DNA of 64,000 nucleotides from Allosaccharopolyspora coralli (GTDB lineage Bacteria; Actinomycetota; Actinomycetes; Mycobacteriales; Pseudonocardiaceae): NCBI RefSeq assembly GCF_009664835.1, contig NZ_CP045929.1, positions 3,472,001 to 3,536,000 of the forward strand, read 5' to 3'. Shown piece by piece: positions 26,843 to 36,572 of this stretch (position 1 is its first letter; each line of letters starts with the position of its first letter). The notes under the pieces were generated by a model. It saw only the letters and a program-made list of their open reading frames with translations, ran no database searches and was not told where the DNA came from. The position numbers and the translations under genes were made by a program.

Positions 26843-27369
26843 ACCCGCAACCTTGCCTGCTCGGCCACGGCGCGATGCTCGCCCTCCACATGCTCGGCAC
26901 GCTCCCATCCCCACCGGGTCAGTGCCGCCTGCTGCCTCCGGTAGCGACCGAGCAGCCACGGAGCAAGCCCCAGGAATGCGACGGCCACAACGGTCTCTAC
27001 GAGGACACCGAGATCGAAGTCGACCACGACGAACCACAGTCCACGCGCGACAGCGATCCCGGCGAACGCCAGCAGTGCCGGTCGGGCGGCCGCCAATCGG
27101 CGGCCCGCCAGCGCGCTGAAGGCGACCGGCGCCCAGAGGAACACCGGCTCGAACGCACAGGTCGCCGCCGACCCGACGAGTGCCGTCGTCGGCAGCCGAC
27201 GCGCCGTCAACACCACCGGTGCGAGCGCGACCGCGCCGAGTGCCACATGCCACCAGGACGAACCGGCATGCGCGTTCGCGACAGCTTGACCAGCGCCTGG
27301 AGTGACCAGCACCAGCCACAGCAGGCAGTCCCAGAGTCGCGGGTAGCCGCCGATCTTCGCGCGAGTCAC
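26843..27369 (-). pseudogene. Truncated sensor histidine kinase (N-terminal membrane part only)
   Basis: The frame from a GTG at 27369 encodes about 175 residues with at least four hydrophobic helices (DCLLWLVLVTPGAGQAVA, WWHVALGAVALAPVVL, ALLAFAGIAVARGLWFVVV, VETVVAVAFLGLAPWLLG). A linker helix follows, RYRRQQAALTRWGWERAEHVEGEHRAVAEQARLR. In actinobacterial histidine kinases of this type that helix leads straight into the phosphoacceptor His box. Here it runs into repeat copy D, and the His box, ATPase domain and partner response regulator are absent. It is read as a deletion remnant with the repeat at the breakpoint. Confidence 0.65.
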
Positions 27370-27415
27370 CAGCGGGACGATAGCCGCATCCCCCGGCACC
27401 GGCTACTGCCGGAAG

Positions 27416-27826
27416 TCAGGCGTCGTCGCGACCGCCGCGCAGCCAGTCCATCGCGCCCGGACGCTGCTGCTTGGCGCGACTGCGGTACTCCAACTTCGGC
27501 CAGTCCGTCGCTTCCTGCCGCGGTCCGTGCTCACCGGGATCCGGTTCGCCGAGCACCGCCGGGCCGGCGTGTCCGAAGTCCTCCGGCTCCACGACACCTT
27601 GGCCGATCACGCCGTCCGGGCCGACGAGACCGCCGATCCCGGCCGGTGGCGTCGCCTCGTCCGAGCGCGCGATCACCCCGTCGTCGGCTCCGCGCCGGCC
27701 CGGCACGTCCTCGAAGCCCAGCGGAATCCCGTGGGCGGGAGTGGGGGCATCCGAGTCCGCGAACCCCGACGCGCGCGTGTCCTCGTTCCTGCCGTCTCCG
27801 CGGTTCACCGGTCCTCCTGCGCCCAT
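27416..27826 (-). CDS. Hypothetical acidic, Gly/Asp-rich protein
   Basis: 136 residues, no recognised family. The sequence is hydrophilic with many Gly, Asp and Pro (IPLGFEDVPGRRGADDGV, VGPDGVIGQGVVEPEDF, ATDWPKLEYRSRAKQQRPGAMDW). There is no signal peptide or membrane helix, and it may be largely disordered. The ATG (MGAGGPVNRG) follows GGAGG at good spacing, which supports translation and fixes the start. It lies downstream of rluD on the same strand. Confidence 0.65.
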   Translation of the reverse strand: MGAGGPVNRGDGRNEDTRASGFADSDAPTPAHGIPLGFEDVPGRRGADDGVIARSDEATPPAGIGGLVGPDGVIGQGVVEPEDFGHAGPAVLGEPDPGEHGPRQEATDWPKLEYRSRAKQQRPGAMDWLRGGRDDA

Positions 27827-27902
27827 TCCAACCTCCAGCGTCGCGCCCGACAGTACGTGATGTTGCCCGCGCATCGCGGAGCACACACCGAACCAGAGGA
27901 CG

Positions 27903-27919
27903 TTGTGGCAGTTCCACAA
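27903..27919 (-). terminator. Hairpin after rluD
   Basis: TTGTGG-CAGTT-CCACAA (6-bp arms, 5-nt loop) lies just beyond the rluD stop. It is a candidate terminator of the lspA-rluD pair. The preceding AATGCACTCT motif also occurs at the nadB stop. Confidence 0.4.
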
Positions 27920-27926
27920 TGCACTC

Positions 27927-28859
27927 TTAGTCGTCGACTTCGCGCAGGCCGTCGAGTACGTGCTGGAGATCGGTCGGATACTCGCTGGTGAACGAGACCC
28001 AGCTCCCGTCGGACGGGTGCTCGAAACCCAGCGCGCGAGCGTGCAGCCACTGCCGTTGAAGGTCGAACTTCCGGGCGAGCACCGGGTCGGCGCCGTAGGT
28101 CAGGTCGCCGACGCACGGGTGCTTCACCGCGGCGAAGTGCACGCGGATCTGGTGCGTGCGCCCGGTTTCCAGCTTCACGTCCACGAGCGAGGCCGCGCGG
28201 AACGCCTCAACGGTCTCGTAATGGGTGACGCTCGGTTTGCCTCCGGTGACCACAGCGAACTTGTAGTCGTACTTCGGGTGCCGGTCGATGGGGGCGTCGA
28301 TCGTGCCCCGGCTCGGATCCGGATGCCCTTGCACCAGCGCGTGATAGCGCTTCTCGACGGTGCGTTCCTTGAACGCTCGCTTGAGCAGCGTGTACGCGCG
28401 TTCGCTCTTGGCGACGACCATGACTCCCGTCGTGCCCGCGTCCAGCCGATGCACCACGCCCTGACGCTCGGCGGCTCCGGAGGTGGAGATGCGCAGGCCG
28501 GCGGCGGCCAGACCCCCGACCACGGTCGGACCTTCCCAGCCCGGGCTCGGGTGCACAGCGACCCCGATCGGCTTGTCGACGACCACGATGTCGTCGTCCT
28601 GGTGCACGATCCGTAGCCCGTCGACGGGAACCGCCTTGACCTCCAGCGGATCACCGGCCTCCGGCAGGGAGACTTCGAGCCAGGCACCGGCGACGAGCCG
28701 GTCGGACTTGCCTGCGGGATCACCGTCGAGGTGGACCTCGCCTGCGGCGGCGATCTCGGCGACGACCGTGCGGGACAGTCCGAGCAGCTTCGCCAGGCCG
28801 GCATCGACCCGCATCCCGTCCAGACCGTCCGGGACGGGAAGCGTGCGCAGATCGCTCAC
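27927..28859 (-). CDS. rluD: 23S rRNA pseudouridine synthase, RluD family
   Basis: A pseudouridine synthase of 310 residues. The N-terminal S4 RNA-binding domain ([31 protein letters not shown]) precedes the catalytic domain. The catalytic Asp is in [15 protein letters not shown]. Further conserved segments are [33 protein letters not shown] and [10 protein letters not shown]. The GTG overlaps the lspA stop by 4 bp (GTGA), so they are coupled. The lspA-rluD order is typical of actinobacteria. Confidence 0.93.
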   Translation of the reverse strand: MSDLRTLPVPDGLDGMRVDAGLAKLLGLSRTVVAEIAAAGEVHLDGDPAGKSDRLVAGAWLEVSLPEAGDPLEVKAVPVDGLRIVHQDDDIVVVDKPIGVAVHPSPGWEGPTVVGGLAAAGLRISTSGAAERQGVVHRLDAGTTGVMVVAKSERAYTLLKRAFKERTVEKRYHALVQGHPDPSRGTIDAPIDRHPKYDYKFAVVTGGKPSVTHYETVEAFRAASLVDVKLETGRTHQIRVHFAAVKHPCVGDLTYGADPVLARKFDLQRQWLHARALGFEHPSDGSWVSFTSEYPTDLQHVLDGLREVDD

Positions 28860-29470
28860 TGCTCGCCTCCCTCGGCGCCGGACTCGCTGCGTTGCTTGCG
28901 CTTGCTCTTGTGGATCGTGCCGTCGTAGTCGCGGCCGAGCAGCGTCAGCAGCACGATGAGCGCGCCGCCGCAGACGATCGCGGAGTCGGCGACGTTGAAC
29001 ACCGGCCACACGCTGCCGTCAGGTGCGAACAACGAGACGAAGTCGACGACGTGGCCACGCAGCGGCCCTGGCTGGCGGAAGATCCGGTCGACGAGGTTGC
29101 CGCAGGCACCGCCGAGCACCAGTCCCAGCCCGAGCGCCCAGCCGGTGGAACGCAGCTTGCGGGCCAGCCACACGATCACCCCGACGATGACGATCGCGAG
29201 CAGCGCCAACAGCCAGGTGAGCCCGGTGGCCAGCGAGAACGCCGCGCCCGGGTTCCGGAACAGCACGAGGTACACGGCCCCGCCGAACAGCTCCACCGGC
29301 GGCTCGCCCTCGAGCTCGGCCACCGCGACGACCTTGGTGACGACGTCGACGACGAGCAGCAGCGCGGCGATACCGAACAACAACGGCAGCAGCCGCCGGG
29401 GTCGGGGTGCGGAGGGAGTGTCCCGTTCCGCGGGCGCCGGTGGGTCCTGATCGGGTTGTTCGGCGTTCAC
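28856..29470 (-). CDS. lspA: Lipoprotein signal peptidase (signal peptidase II)
   Basis: An inner-membrane aspartyl protease of 204 residues that cleaves prolipoprotein signal peptides after Cys acylation. Four helices and both catalytic Asp motifs are present: [22 protein letters not shown] and [13 protein letters not shown]. The N-terminus carries a disordered Pro/Glu-rich extension (about 35 residues) and the C-terminus a basic tail ([10 protein letters not shown]), both common in actinobacterial LspA. GTG 29470 is preceded by GGGGACAATGG. Lipoproteins encoded nearby include the ABC binding protein and the DUF3558 protein. Confidence 0.93.
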   Translation of the reverse strand: MNAEQPDQDPPAPAERDTPSAPRPRRLLPLLFGIAALLLVVDVVTKVVAVAELEGEPPVELFGGAVYLVLFRNPGAAFSLATGLTWLLALLAIVIVGVIVWLARKLRSTGWALGLGLVLGGACGNLVDRIFRQPGPLRGHVVDFVSLFAPDGSVWPVFNVADSAIVCGGALIVLLTLLGRDYDGTIHKSKRKQRSESGAEGGEQ

Positions 29471-29528
29471 GCCACCATTGTCCCCGACCCCACCGGCGTC
29501 GCTCGCAGCCACTCCCGCCGGGTGGGCG

Positions 29529-29732
29529 TCACCAGCGCAGGAGTCGCCCGAGCAGGTCGTAGCCCATGCCACCACCCGGACCCCGATCGTCGGGTCCGCC
29601 GTAGGCGGCCACGATCGTCGCCGAGCGTTCCGCCGGGGGTGTGGGTTCCGCGGCCTCGGACGTGGCGGAGAGCCCGAGCGCGGGAGCCAGCGCGAACGCG
29701 GCGACGGCCATGCGGGAGAGTGACGTGCTCAT
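29529..29732 (-). CDS. Small secreted peptide (hypothetical)
   Basis: 67 residues. The N-terminus MSTSLSRMAVAAFALAPAL is a plausible Sec signal with a likely cut after SEAA. The mature part is about 40 residues (EPTPPAERSATIVAAYGGP...GYDLLGRLLRW) with a Gly-rich middle and an amphipathic C-terminal end. AGAGGTGG lies about 12 bp before the ATG. No family is recognised. It could be a chance frame, but signal peptide, start and composition are coherent. The 29733-29996 stretch upstream shows no other gene. Confidence 0.45.
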   Translation of the reverse strand: MSTSLSRMAVAAFALAPALGLSATSEAAEPTPPAERSATIVAAYGGPDDRGPGGGMGYDLLGRLLRW

Positions 29733-29996
29733 CGGACATCGACCACCTCTGTGTCAGTGGCGCGACGTGCCCGCCGGAGCACGACTGCCCGCATGACTCG
29801 GCGAAGGCCGCGCATCCGACGAGGATCACCGACGGACCACGCGAGGACACCGAGTCACCCGGCGGCACCGTGCGATATCGCGGACATCCCAGGCATCACG
29901 CCGTCTCAGAGAGTAGCCCCGGTCACAGCACCCACCAAGGCCTCCGCCCGGCTGGTCCAGTCACACAGAGCGACCACACGCGACCCCGATGCCGTC

Positions 29997-32900
29997 TCAG
30001 GCCTTGACGACCTGCACGCTCACCTCGAGCCCGTCACCCACCGTGCCCGACGAGCTCGCCGAATCAGTGGCGTCCGCAAGCGCGGAGTTCCGTTCACCGG
30101 AAGCGCCGTTCGTCTCGAGTGAGTCGGCGAGAGTCTCCCCGGCGATGAACTCGCGATGTGCGGACACCGCGTCGAGCACCTCCGAGGGTGCCGTGACCGC
30201 GACCCGCACCCGGTCCGAGACCTCCAGTCCCGCCTCACGCCGCGCCTGCTGCACCACCCGCACGACATCACGGGCCAGACCCTCGGCCGCGAGCTCAGGG
30301 GTGACCTCGGTGGACAGGACCACCAAACCCGCCCCGTTCGGCAACGCCGAAGCCGCGCCCTCATCGGTCGAGACCAACCGCTCGGTGAACTCACCCTCCA
30401 CCAGCTCGATCCCGGCAGCGACGACACCGCCGCCCGGTGTGCGCTTCCAGTCGCCGGCCTTGACCGCCTTGATGACCGGCTGGACGTCCTTGCCCAGACG
30501 CGGCCCCGCCGCGCGCGCGTTCACCGCGATCTCGAAGCTTCCGTGAGTGGCGACGTCGTCGGTCAGCTCGACCTCCTTGACGTTGACCTCGTCGCGGATG
30601 ATGTCGGCGAACGGCTTCAGCGCCTCCGCCTCCGGGGTCGCCACCACCAGCCTCGACAGCGGCAGCCGCACGCGCAGCTTGTGCCCCTTGCGCAGTGCCA
30701 ACGTTGACGAGCACACCGCGCGCACCTGGTCCATCGCGTGCACGAGTGCCGCATCGGCGGGCAGCTCGTCGACCAACGGCCAGTCCGTGAGGTGCACCGA
30801 GCGACCACCGGTGAGCCCGCGCCACACCGCCTCGCTGGTCAGTGGCAACAGCGGAGCCACCACGCGGGACGTGACCTCGAGCACCGTGTGCAGCGTGTTG
30901 ATCGCGTCCCGGTCACCCGCCCAGAACCGCTCCCGCGAACGGCGGACGTACCAGTTCGTCAGCACCTCGAGGAACTCCCGCACCGTCTGGGTCGCCCCGG
31001 CGAGGTCCAGCGCGTCCATCGCGGCCTGGACGTCGCCGACCAGCTCGTGGGTCTTGGCCAGCACGTAGCGGTCGAGCACGTGGTCACTGTCCAGACTGGA
31101 CCGTCCCTCGACGCCTTCGGCGTTCGCGTACAGCGCGAGGAAGTACCACGAGTTCCACAGCGGGAGGACCGCCTGGCGGACGGCGTCCCGGATGCCCTTC
31201 TCGGTGACGACCAGGTCACCGCCACGCAGGATCGGGCTGGCCATGAGGAACCACCGCATGGCGTCCGAGCCGTCGCGGTCGAAGACCTCGTTGACGTCCG
31301 GATAGTTGCGCTTGGACTTCGACATCTTCATGCCGTCGTGGCCCAGCACGATGCCGTGCGCCGAGACGTTCGAGAACGCGGGCCGGTCGAACAACGCGGT
31401 CGCCAACACGTGCAACGTGTAGAACCAGCCGCGGGTCTGGCCGTTGTACTCCACGATGTAGTCGCCCGGATAGTGGTGCTCGAACCAGTCGGCGTTCTCG
31501 AACGGGTAGTGCACCTGGGCGAACGGCATAGACCCGGACTCGAACCAGCAATCCAGCACCTCCGGAACCCGGCGCATCGTCGACCTGCCGGTGGGATCGT
31601 CCGGGTTCGGCCGGGTCAGCTCGTCGATACCCGGGCGGTGCAGGTCCGTCGGCCGCACACCGAAGTCGCGTTCCAGCTCCTCCAGCGAGCCGTAGACATC
31701 ACAGCGCGGGTGCGCCGGATCGTCGGAGACCCACACCGGGATCGGCGAACCCCAGTAGCGGTTCCGGGAGATGTTCCAGTCGCGCGCGTTCTCCAGCCAC
31801 TTGCCGAACTGCCCGTCGCGGATGTGCGAGGGAACCCAGTTGATCCGCTGGTTGAGCTCCACCATGCGGTCCCGGAACTGCGAGACAGCCACGAACCACG
31901 AGGACACCGCACGCTGGATCAGCGCGTTGTCGCAGCGCCAGCAGTGCGGGTACGGGTGGTCGTAGGTCTCGTGCCGCAGCAGCAGCCCAGCTTCCTTCAG
32001 GTCACGGATGATGGCTTTGTTCGCGTCGAAGACCTGTTGCCCCGCGTACGGGGCCACCTCGGCGGTGAAGCAGCCGTGCGAGTCCACCGGCACCACCGGC
32101 TCGATGCCTGCGGCGTCGGTCACCACCTTGTCCTCCTCACCGAAGGCGGGGGCGATGTGCACGATGCCCGTACCGTCGTCGGTGGTCACGTAGTCCGCCG
32201 ACAGCACCTGGTGGGCGTTCGTCCGGCCCGCGAAAAAGTCGAACGGCGGGTCGTACGCGAGCCCGAGCAGCTCCGAGCCCGTGTATCGAGCCACGACGCG
32301 ATCGGCGGCGTCCTCGCCCAACTCGCGGGCGTAGGCGGCCAAACGCGCCTCTGCCAGCAGGTAGCGGTCGCCGCTCACGGTCTCCACGAGCACGTACTCG
32401 ATCTCGGGATGCACGGCGGCGGCGAGGTTCGACGGCAGCGTCCACGGGGTCGTCGTCCACACCAGAGCCTGCGCGCCGTCGAGCTCGGAGTCCGGCACCC
32501 GCAACCGCAACCCCACGGTCACCGCAGGATCCTGGCGCTGCCGGTACACGTCGTCCATGCGGGTCTCGGTGTTCGACAGCGGCGTCTCGCAACGCCAGCA
32601 GTACCAAAGCACCCGGAAGCCCTCGTAGACCAGACCCTTGTCCCACAAGGACTTGAACGCCCACATGACGCTTTCCATGTAGTCCAGGTCGAGCGTCTTG
32701 TAGTCGTACTCGAAGTCGACCCAGCGCGCCTGCCGGGTGACGTAGTCCTCCCACTCGCCGGTGTAGCGCAGCACCGACGCACGGCAGGCCGCATTGAACT
32801 CGGCGACGCCCATCTGCTCGATCTCGGACTTCGAGGTGATGCCGAGCTGCTTCTCCGCCTCCACCTCGGCGGGCAGACCGTGGCAGTCCCAGCCGAACCG

Positions 32901-33191
32901 GCGCTCCACCCGGCGGCCGCGCATCGTCTGGTAGCGCGGCACGATGTCCTTGACGTAGCCGGTGAGCAGGTGGCCGTAGTGCGGCAGGCCGTTGGCGAAC
33001 GGCGGACCGTCGTAGAAGACGAACTCGTTCGCGCCGTTCCTTCCCGCCTCGCGGTTGTCGACGCTCGCCCGGAACGTGTCGTCCTTCGCCCAGAAGTCGA
33101 GGACCCGGCGCTCGATCTCGGGAAACGACGGCTGTGCCTCGACACCGTTCGCGCTGTCGTCGGACTGGAGATGGACCTTGGGGTAAGCCAT
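29997..33191 (-). CDS. ileS: Isoleucyl-tRNA synthetase
   Basis: A 1064-residue class I synthetase. Signatures are [20 protein letters not shown] (HIGH motif as HYGH), the editing domain ([13 protein letters not shown]), [13 protein letters not shown], and KMSKSKRN. The long form with a large C-terminal anticodon-binding extension and the [10 protein letters not shown] context matches the type 2 (eukaryote-like) IleRS, which is often tolerant of mupirocin. ATG (MAYPKVHL) was chosen over upstream in-frame codons because a T-box leader occupies the upstream 290 bp and GAGGAG lies just before it. Confidence 0.97.
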   Translation of the reverse strand: MAYPKVHLQSDDSANGVEAQPSFPEIERRVLDFWAKDDTFRASVDNREAGRNGANEFVFYDGPPFANGLPHYGHLLTGYVKDIVPRYQTMRGRRVERRFGWDCHGLPAEVEAEKQLGITSKSEIEQMGVAEFNAACRASVLRYTGEWEDYVTRQARWVDFEYDYKTLDLDYMESVMWAFKSLWDKGLVYEGFRVLWYCWRCETPLSNTETRMDDVYRQRQDPAVTVGLRLRVPDSELDGAQALVWTTTPWTLPSNLAAAVHPEIEYVLVETVSGDRYLLAEARLAAYARELGEDAADRVVARYTGSELLGLAYDPPFDFFAGRTNAHQVLSADYVTTDDGTGIVHIAPAFGEEDKVVTDAAGIEPVVPVDSHGCFTAEVAPYAGQQVFDANKAIIRDLKEAGLLLRHETYDHPYPHCWRCDNALIQRAVSSWFVAVSQFRDRMVELNQRINWVPSHIRDGQFGKWLENARDWNISRNRYWGSPIPVWVSDDPAHPRCDVYGSLEELERDFGVRPTDLHRPGIDELTRPNPDDPTGRSTMRRVPEVLDCWFESGSMPFAQVHYPFENADWFEHHYPGDYIVEYNGQTRGWFYTLHVLATALFDRPAFSNVSAHGIVLGHDGMKMSKSKRNYPDVNEVFDRDGSDAMRWFLMASPILRGGDLVVTEKGIRDAVRQAVLPLWNSWYFLALYANAEGVEGRSSLDSDHVLDRYVLAKTHELVGDVQAAMDALDLAGATQTVREFLEVLTNWYVRRSRERFWAGDRDAINTLHTVLEVTSRVVAPLLPLTSEAVWRGLTGGRSVHLTDWPLVDELPADAALVHAMDQVRAVCSSTLALRKGHKLRVRLPLSRLVVATPEAEALKPFADIIRDEVNVKEVELTDDVATHGSFEIAVNARAAGPRLGKDVQPVIKAVKAGDWKRTPGGGVVAAGIELVEGEFTERLVSTDEGAASALPNGAGLVVLSTEVTPELAAEGLARDVVRVVQQARREAGLEVSDRVRVAVTAPSEVLDAVSAHREFIAGETLADSLETNGASGERNSALADATDSASSSGTVGDGLEVSVQVVKA

Positions 33192-33224
33192 CGCGGGTGC
33201 GCTCCTCGTCGACCCCGCCCCTCG

Positions 33225-33480
33225 GCGAGGTGTGTCGTCTCCCTCGTACGAGCACCTTCGTGCTCCCACGGGGACGACACGTCGAGGACCGGTCACAGAC
33301 CGGCTCGCGTTCCGCGGTACCACCCCGCTTGCCACCCACCGATTCCCGCCCGGTGAGGGCCGCTCGTCGTCGGCTGTCACGGGCCGAACCCGTCCGGGTC
33401 TAGTGGGGCGGACGCCCGTTCTTCCGGAGGCTCCCCGGTGATGGCCGGATCGACGCCGATGTACCCAGGGTAACCCGGGC
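33225..33480 (-). ncRNA. T-box riboswitch leader of ileS
   Basis: Read on the minus strand, the leader holds the canonical T-box sequence GGGGTGGTACCGCGGA (complement of 33311-33326), whose NCCA-binding bulge pairs with uncharged tRNA 3' ends. Upstream is a stem I region with GGAAGAACGG and ATC triplets, including 33440-33442 in GGCCATCACCGG, which fit an Ile specifier. Downstream strong stems precede the ribosome site of ileS. Actinobacterial ileS T-boxes act mainly on translation by sequestering the ribosome site. The same mechanism is inferred here because no U-tract terminator follows. Confidence 0.88.
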
Positions 33481-33521
33481 GGTCCACCGCATATTTCCGG
33501 GAGGACCCTGCAGTCTCAGCG

Positions 33522-33551
33522 GCTGTCTGTGATCTTGTGACCACAGACAGC
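33522..33551 (-). terminator. Hairpin between the wag31-side operon and ileS
   Basis: GCTGTCTGTG / CACAGACAGC, perfect 10-bp arms with a 10-nt loop, about 120 bp past the stop of the 33674-34480 gene. It is a candidate terminator separating that unit from the ileS promoter. Confidence 0.45.
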
Positions 33552-33572
33552 GTCTCAGAGTCAGAGGGCGCG

Positions 33573-33621
33573 CGGGTTGATCTGCGTGGGTGGTTGGAGT
33601 GGCAGAACCTCACTTCGCGGA
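33573..33621 (-). repeat. Structured intergenic repeat, copy F (half element)
   Basis: Matches one end of copy E (GGTTGATCTGCGTGGGTGG, then GGCAGAACCTCACTTCGCGG) but lacks the loop and the second arm. The stem arm is followed by a new short hairpin (GCGGAC...GTCCGC). It is a truncated family member in the gap upstream of the ileS leader. Confidence 0.6.
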
Positions 33622-33673
33622 CGACTGGCCGGTCCGCACCCTGCGTGACCACAGCCTCGACCCGCGCACCAGC

Positions 33674-34480
33674 TCAGCCGCGACCGCGGAGCTGCTCCAT
33701 CAGGCTCGCGTCGGGCTTGCACCGCGCGCACGGCGAGAAGGCGAGTTCGCGAGCCTCGCGCACCGGCAACGGAATGGTCCGCCGCGAACCGAGCCACTCG
33801 CACGTCGACAGGTGATAACGCGGGCGCTCGTCGATCACGACGACCTGATCGTCGGTCTCGGAGATCAACGCGACGTCGGCGGGATTGGTCTGTTCCTCGT
33901 CCGGTTCGGCATCGGAGGAGTCCGCTCCGGCGTCCTCCGAGACGGCCGCCGGGACCTCCGGGCCGGGAGGGTCGTCGGCACCGGTATCGGACAGCGCCGC
34001 GGTCCCGGTGACCGTCGCGCCGGACGCGGCAGCCGCGGTCTCATGCCGGTCCGTATCGCCCTTGGCCACAGCCGTGTCTTCGGCCCGACCCGTCGGTGCG
34101 TCACCGTCGCGCGCGGGACTGTCGTCGGCCTCGGGGCTGCCGTCCGACTCGGCACTCCCGTCCGACTCGGGGCTGCCGCCCGCCGAGCCCTCAGCCGTCG
34201 CCACCGGTGCCATCGTCGCCGTCGGCGCCTCGCTGTCAGCTCCGGACTTCTTCCTGCCGAGGCGGCCTGCCCGGCGAGTCAACGCGTGCCGGGGGCGGGC
34301 ACCGCTCGGTGTCGTCCGCTTCCACCGGAAGCGCTCCGCCAGCAGCAGCGCCCCGGCGAGACCACTGCACACGACCGAGATCCACGCCCACTGTGGCTCC
34401 CCCACCAGCACCGAGGCGACGAGCACCCCGGCCGCGGCCAGTACCAGCAGCAGACTCAATACCAACACGTCGACACTCAC
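33674..34480 (-). CDS. Membrane protein with Cys-pair C-terminal domain
   Basis: 268 residues. Two N-terminal helices (VLVLSLLLVLAAAGVLVASVLVG and WISVVCSGLAGALLLAERF) are followed by an acidic, low-complexity middle (Ser/Asp/Glu/Gly, about residues 80-205). The conserved C-terminal module is VIDERPRYHLSTCEW...IPLPVREARELAFSPCARCKP, with Cys positions that could bind metal. It occupies the position downstream of wag31 held in mycobacteria by a small membrane protein (Rv2144c-type), so a role near the division/elongation machinery is plausible. No catalytic function is recognised. GTG start. Confidence 0.78.
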   Translation of the reverse strand: MSVDVLVLSLLLVLAAAGVLVASVLVGEPQWAWISVVCSGLAGALLLAERFRWKRTTPSGARPRHALTRRAGRLGRKKSGADSEAPTATMAPVATAEGSAGGSPESDGSAESDGSPEADDSPARDGDAPTGRAEDTAVAKGDTDRHETAAAASGATVTGTAALSDTGADDPPGPEVPAAVSEDAGADSSDAEPDEEQTNPADVALISETDDQVVVIDERPRYHLSTCEWLGSRRTIPLPVREARELAFSPCARCKPDASLMEQLRGRG

Positions 34481-34603
34481 GCCTTCCGACTCGCACGGCC
34501 GTGCTCACACCGGCCGCACCGCCGGATCGCAGGCGGGCGGTGACGACCGGAGCCGTCACCGCCCGTGGAGAGTTCTCGTCCCAGTGGAACAGGGGTACCT
34601 GGT

Positions 34604-34660
34604 CCGGTACCGCCGCCCCAGTTCGCGCCTCGCGGCGTTGGGGTCCTCCTGAGTACCAGG
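34604..34660 (+). repeat. 57-bp dispersed repeat, copy 2
   Basis: 53 of 57 positions match the reverse complement of 3851-3907. It sits in the intergenic space between the Wag31 gene and the downstream membrane-protein gene. The GGTACC-containing ends and the internal CCCCA/TGGGG pairing are kept. Confidence 0.7.
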
Positions 34661-34680
34661 ACCAGTTCCCGAACGCCCTC

Positions 34681-35538
34681 TCAGCCCGCTTCCGCGGCCC
34701 GCGCCCCGAAGCTGTAGCTGCCCTGCTGGTTGCCGGACGAGCGGCTGCCACCGCTGCTGCTGCCGCCACTCTCGGCAGGTGCGGCCGAGCCACGGTCCTG
34801 CAGCTCACGCAGCTGCGACTCGAGGTAGGTCTGCAGTCGAGTGCGGTACTCGCGCTCGAACGTCCGCAGCGTCTCGATCTTCTTCTCGAGCGCGTTCTTC
34901 TCCTGCGTGATGTTGCCCATCACCTCGGCGTGCTTGCGCTGGGCGTCGCGCTCCAGCCCGGCGGCCTTCTCCTTGGCCTGCCGCTCCAACGTCTCCGCGC
35001 GTGTGCGCGCGTCGTTGAGCATCGTCTCCGCGCGGGTGCGGGACTCGTTGACCATCGTCTCGGACTTGGAACGCGCGTCCGAGAGCAACTGCTCGGACTT
35101 CGTCCGCGCCTCCGAGAGCATGCCGTCGGCCTCGGCCTTGGCCTCACCGGTGAGCCGGTCGGCCATCTCCTGGGCGAGCCCGAGGACCTTGGCGGCCTGC
35201 ACGTGGTGGTCACCACCCGGCGACGTCTGCTCCGCGGCGGCCGCGGGCGGCGGCACCGGAGCGAGCCTGCGCGGCTCCTCCACCGGCGCGGACGTCGTCG
35301 TGGACGCCGCCGATGAGGCCTGGCTCCTGGCGTCGTCCAGGTCGCCCTGGGTCGACTGCAGCTGGCCCTCCAGCTGCTCGACCTGTCCCCGCAGGTCGTT
35401 GTTCTCCTCCACCAACCGGGCAAGCTCGGCTTCAACCAGGTCGAGGAATGCGTCCACCTCGTCCTCGTTGTAGCCCCGCTTGCCGATCGGCGGTTTGCTG
35501 AACGCCACGTTATGAACGTCGGCGGGGGTCAAGCCCAC
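34681..35538 (-). CDS. wag31: DivIVA/Wag31 polar growth protein
   Basis: A 285-residue coiled-coil scaffold that marks poles and directs apical cell-wall growth in actinobacteria. The N-terminal DivIVA membrane-binding domain contains [36 protein letters not shown] Pro/Ala/Thr-rich linker (about residues 75-105) precedes a long coiled coil rich in Glu/Arg/Lys (residues 115-250), and the tail is Ser/Gly-rich. GTG start with AGGTGATC upstream. It follows yggT in the conserved ftsZ-pgeF-yggS-sepF-yggT-wag31 order. Confidence 0.95.
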   Translation of the reverse strand: MGLTPADVHNVAFSKPPIGKRGYNEDEVDAFLDLVEAELARLVEENNDLRGQVEQLEGQLQSTQGDLDDARSQASSAASTTTSAPVEEPRRLAPVPPPAAAAEQTSPGGDHHVQAAKVLGLAQEMADRLTGEAKAEADGMLSEARTKSEQLLSDARSKSETMVNESRTRAETMLNDARTRAETLERQAKEKAAGLERDAQRKHAEVMGNITQEKNALEKKIETLRTFEREYRTRLQTYLESQLRELQDRGSAAPAESGGSSSGGSRSSGNQQGSYSFGARAAEAG

Positions 35539-35585
35539 AAGATCACCTCACGCACTCCTCGGCTGCGGGTCGCCCAGGTTCCCCG

Positions 35586-35870
35586 TCACCCGGGTTGCAC
35601 CAGTCGCATCAGTATGAACACGACCAGCAGCAGCACCATAATAGATAGGTCCAGCCCGACGTTCCCGATGCGGACGGTCGGGATCACCCGTCGCAACAGT
35701 CTGACGGGTGGGTCGGTCATTGTGTAGATGCTCTCCAAGGCGATTGCAACCCCTCCGGCGGGACGCCAGTCCCGCGCGAAGGCGCGCACCAACTCGACCA
35801 CGATCCTCGCGGTGAGCAGGAGCCAGAAGAAGAACAGAACGTAAAACAGAACGATCAGCACCGGTTCCAC
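35586..35870 (-). CDS. YggT family membrane protein
   Basis: 94 residues with two hydrophobic segments (VLIVLFYVLFFFWLLLTARIVV and LDLSIMVLLLVVFILMRLV) around the family's TDPPVRLLRRVIP motif. YggT proteins are inner-membrane proteins of unclear function found next to sepF and wag31. GTG start, 19 bp after the sepF stop, so it is in the same operon. Confidence 0.9.
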   Translation of the reverse strand: MEPVLIVLFYVLFFFWLLLTARIVVELVRAFARDWRPAGGVAIALESIYTMTDPPVRLLRRVIPTVRIGNVGLDLSIMVLLLVVFILMRLVQPG

Positions 35871-35889
35871 AGCTCAACTGTGCCACCAC

Positions 35890-36498
35890 TCACCCGTAGT
35901 TGAACAAGGCACCCTCCGCGAGCCGACGCTTGTCCTCGGCGGCGACGTCGATGTTCGGAGGTGAGAGCAAAAACACCCGATTGGTGACTTTGTCGATGGA
36001 CCCACGGAGGGCGAAAGCCAGTCCCGCGGCGAAGTCGACCAGCCGCCGGGCGTCCGCTTCATCCATTTCGGTCAAGTTGATGATGACCGGAGTGCCGTCG
36101 CGGTACTGCTCGCCGATCGTCCGCGCCTCCCCGAAGCTGCGCGGATGCAGCGTTGTGATCTTGCTCAAGTTGACGTGGCTGCCGGTGTCGGTCACCGCAC
36201 GCAGCTGCGTCACCGGCTCCCGCCGCGACTCGGAGGCCATCGAACCACGGGGAGGCGGAGCCTCCGCTCCGTACGACCTCCGCGGCGCGGGCGCGCCGTA
36301 GTCCTCGTCGACCTCGTCGACCTCGGGCTGATACCCACCACGGACACCGCCGCCGAACCGGCGGCGACCGATCCGGTCACCCGGCTCGAACTCGTCCGGT
36401 TCCTCGGCGTAGCGGTCGCGGTAGACGTCGCCGTACTCGTCGACTTCGTCGGCCGGGACCATGCCGAAGTAGGCCTTCAGCTTGTGCAGAGCGCTCAT
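35890..36498 (-). CDS. sepF: Cell division protein SepF
   Basis: 202 residues. The N-terminal amphipathic membrane anchor is MSALHKLKAYFGMVP. A charged flexible linker with many Asp, Glu and Arg follows. The C-terminal FtsZ-binding fold has TLHPRSFGEARTIGEQYRDGTPVIINLTEMDEADARRLVDFAAGLAFALRG, with the glycine-containing dimer helix intact. SepF tethers FtsZ filaments to the membrane in actinobacteria, which lack FtsA and ZipA. ATG with GAGAAGGG upstream. Confidence 0.95.
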   Translation of the reverse strand: MSALHKLKAYFGMVPADEVDEYGDVYRDRYAEEPDEFEPGDRIGRRRFGGGVRGGYQPEVDEVDEDYGAPAPRRSYGAEAPPPRGSMASESRREPVTQLRAVTDTGSHVNLSKITTLHPRSFGEARTIGEQYRDGTPVIINLTEMDEADARRLVDFAAGLAFALRGSIDKVTNRVFLLSPPNIDVAAEDKRRLAEGALFNYG

Positions 36499-36572
36499 CG
36501 GCAAGCCCTTCTCTCCCCGCGACTCCTTCGAGCCGATCACGGACGGCCGACCCTCAGACGCCCCGTTGACGG

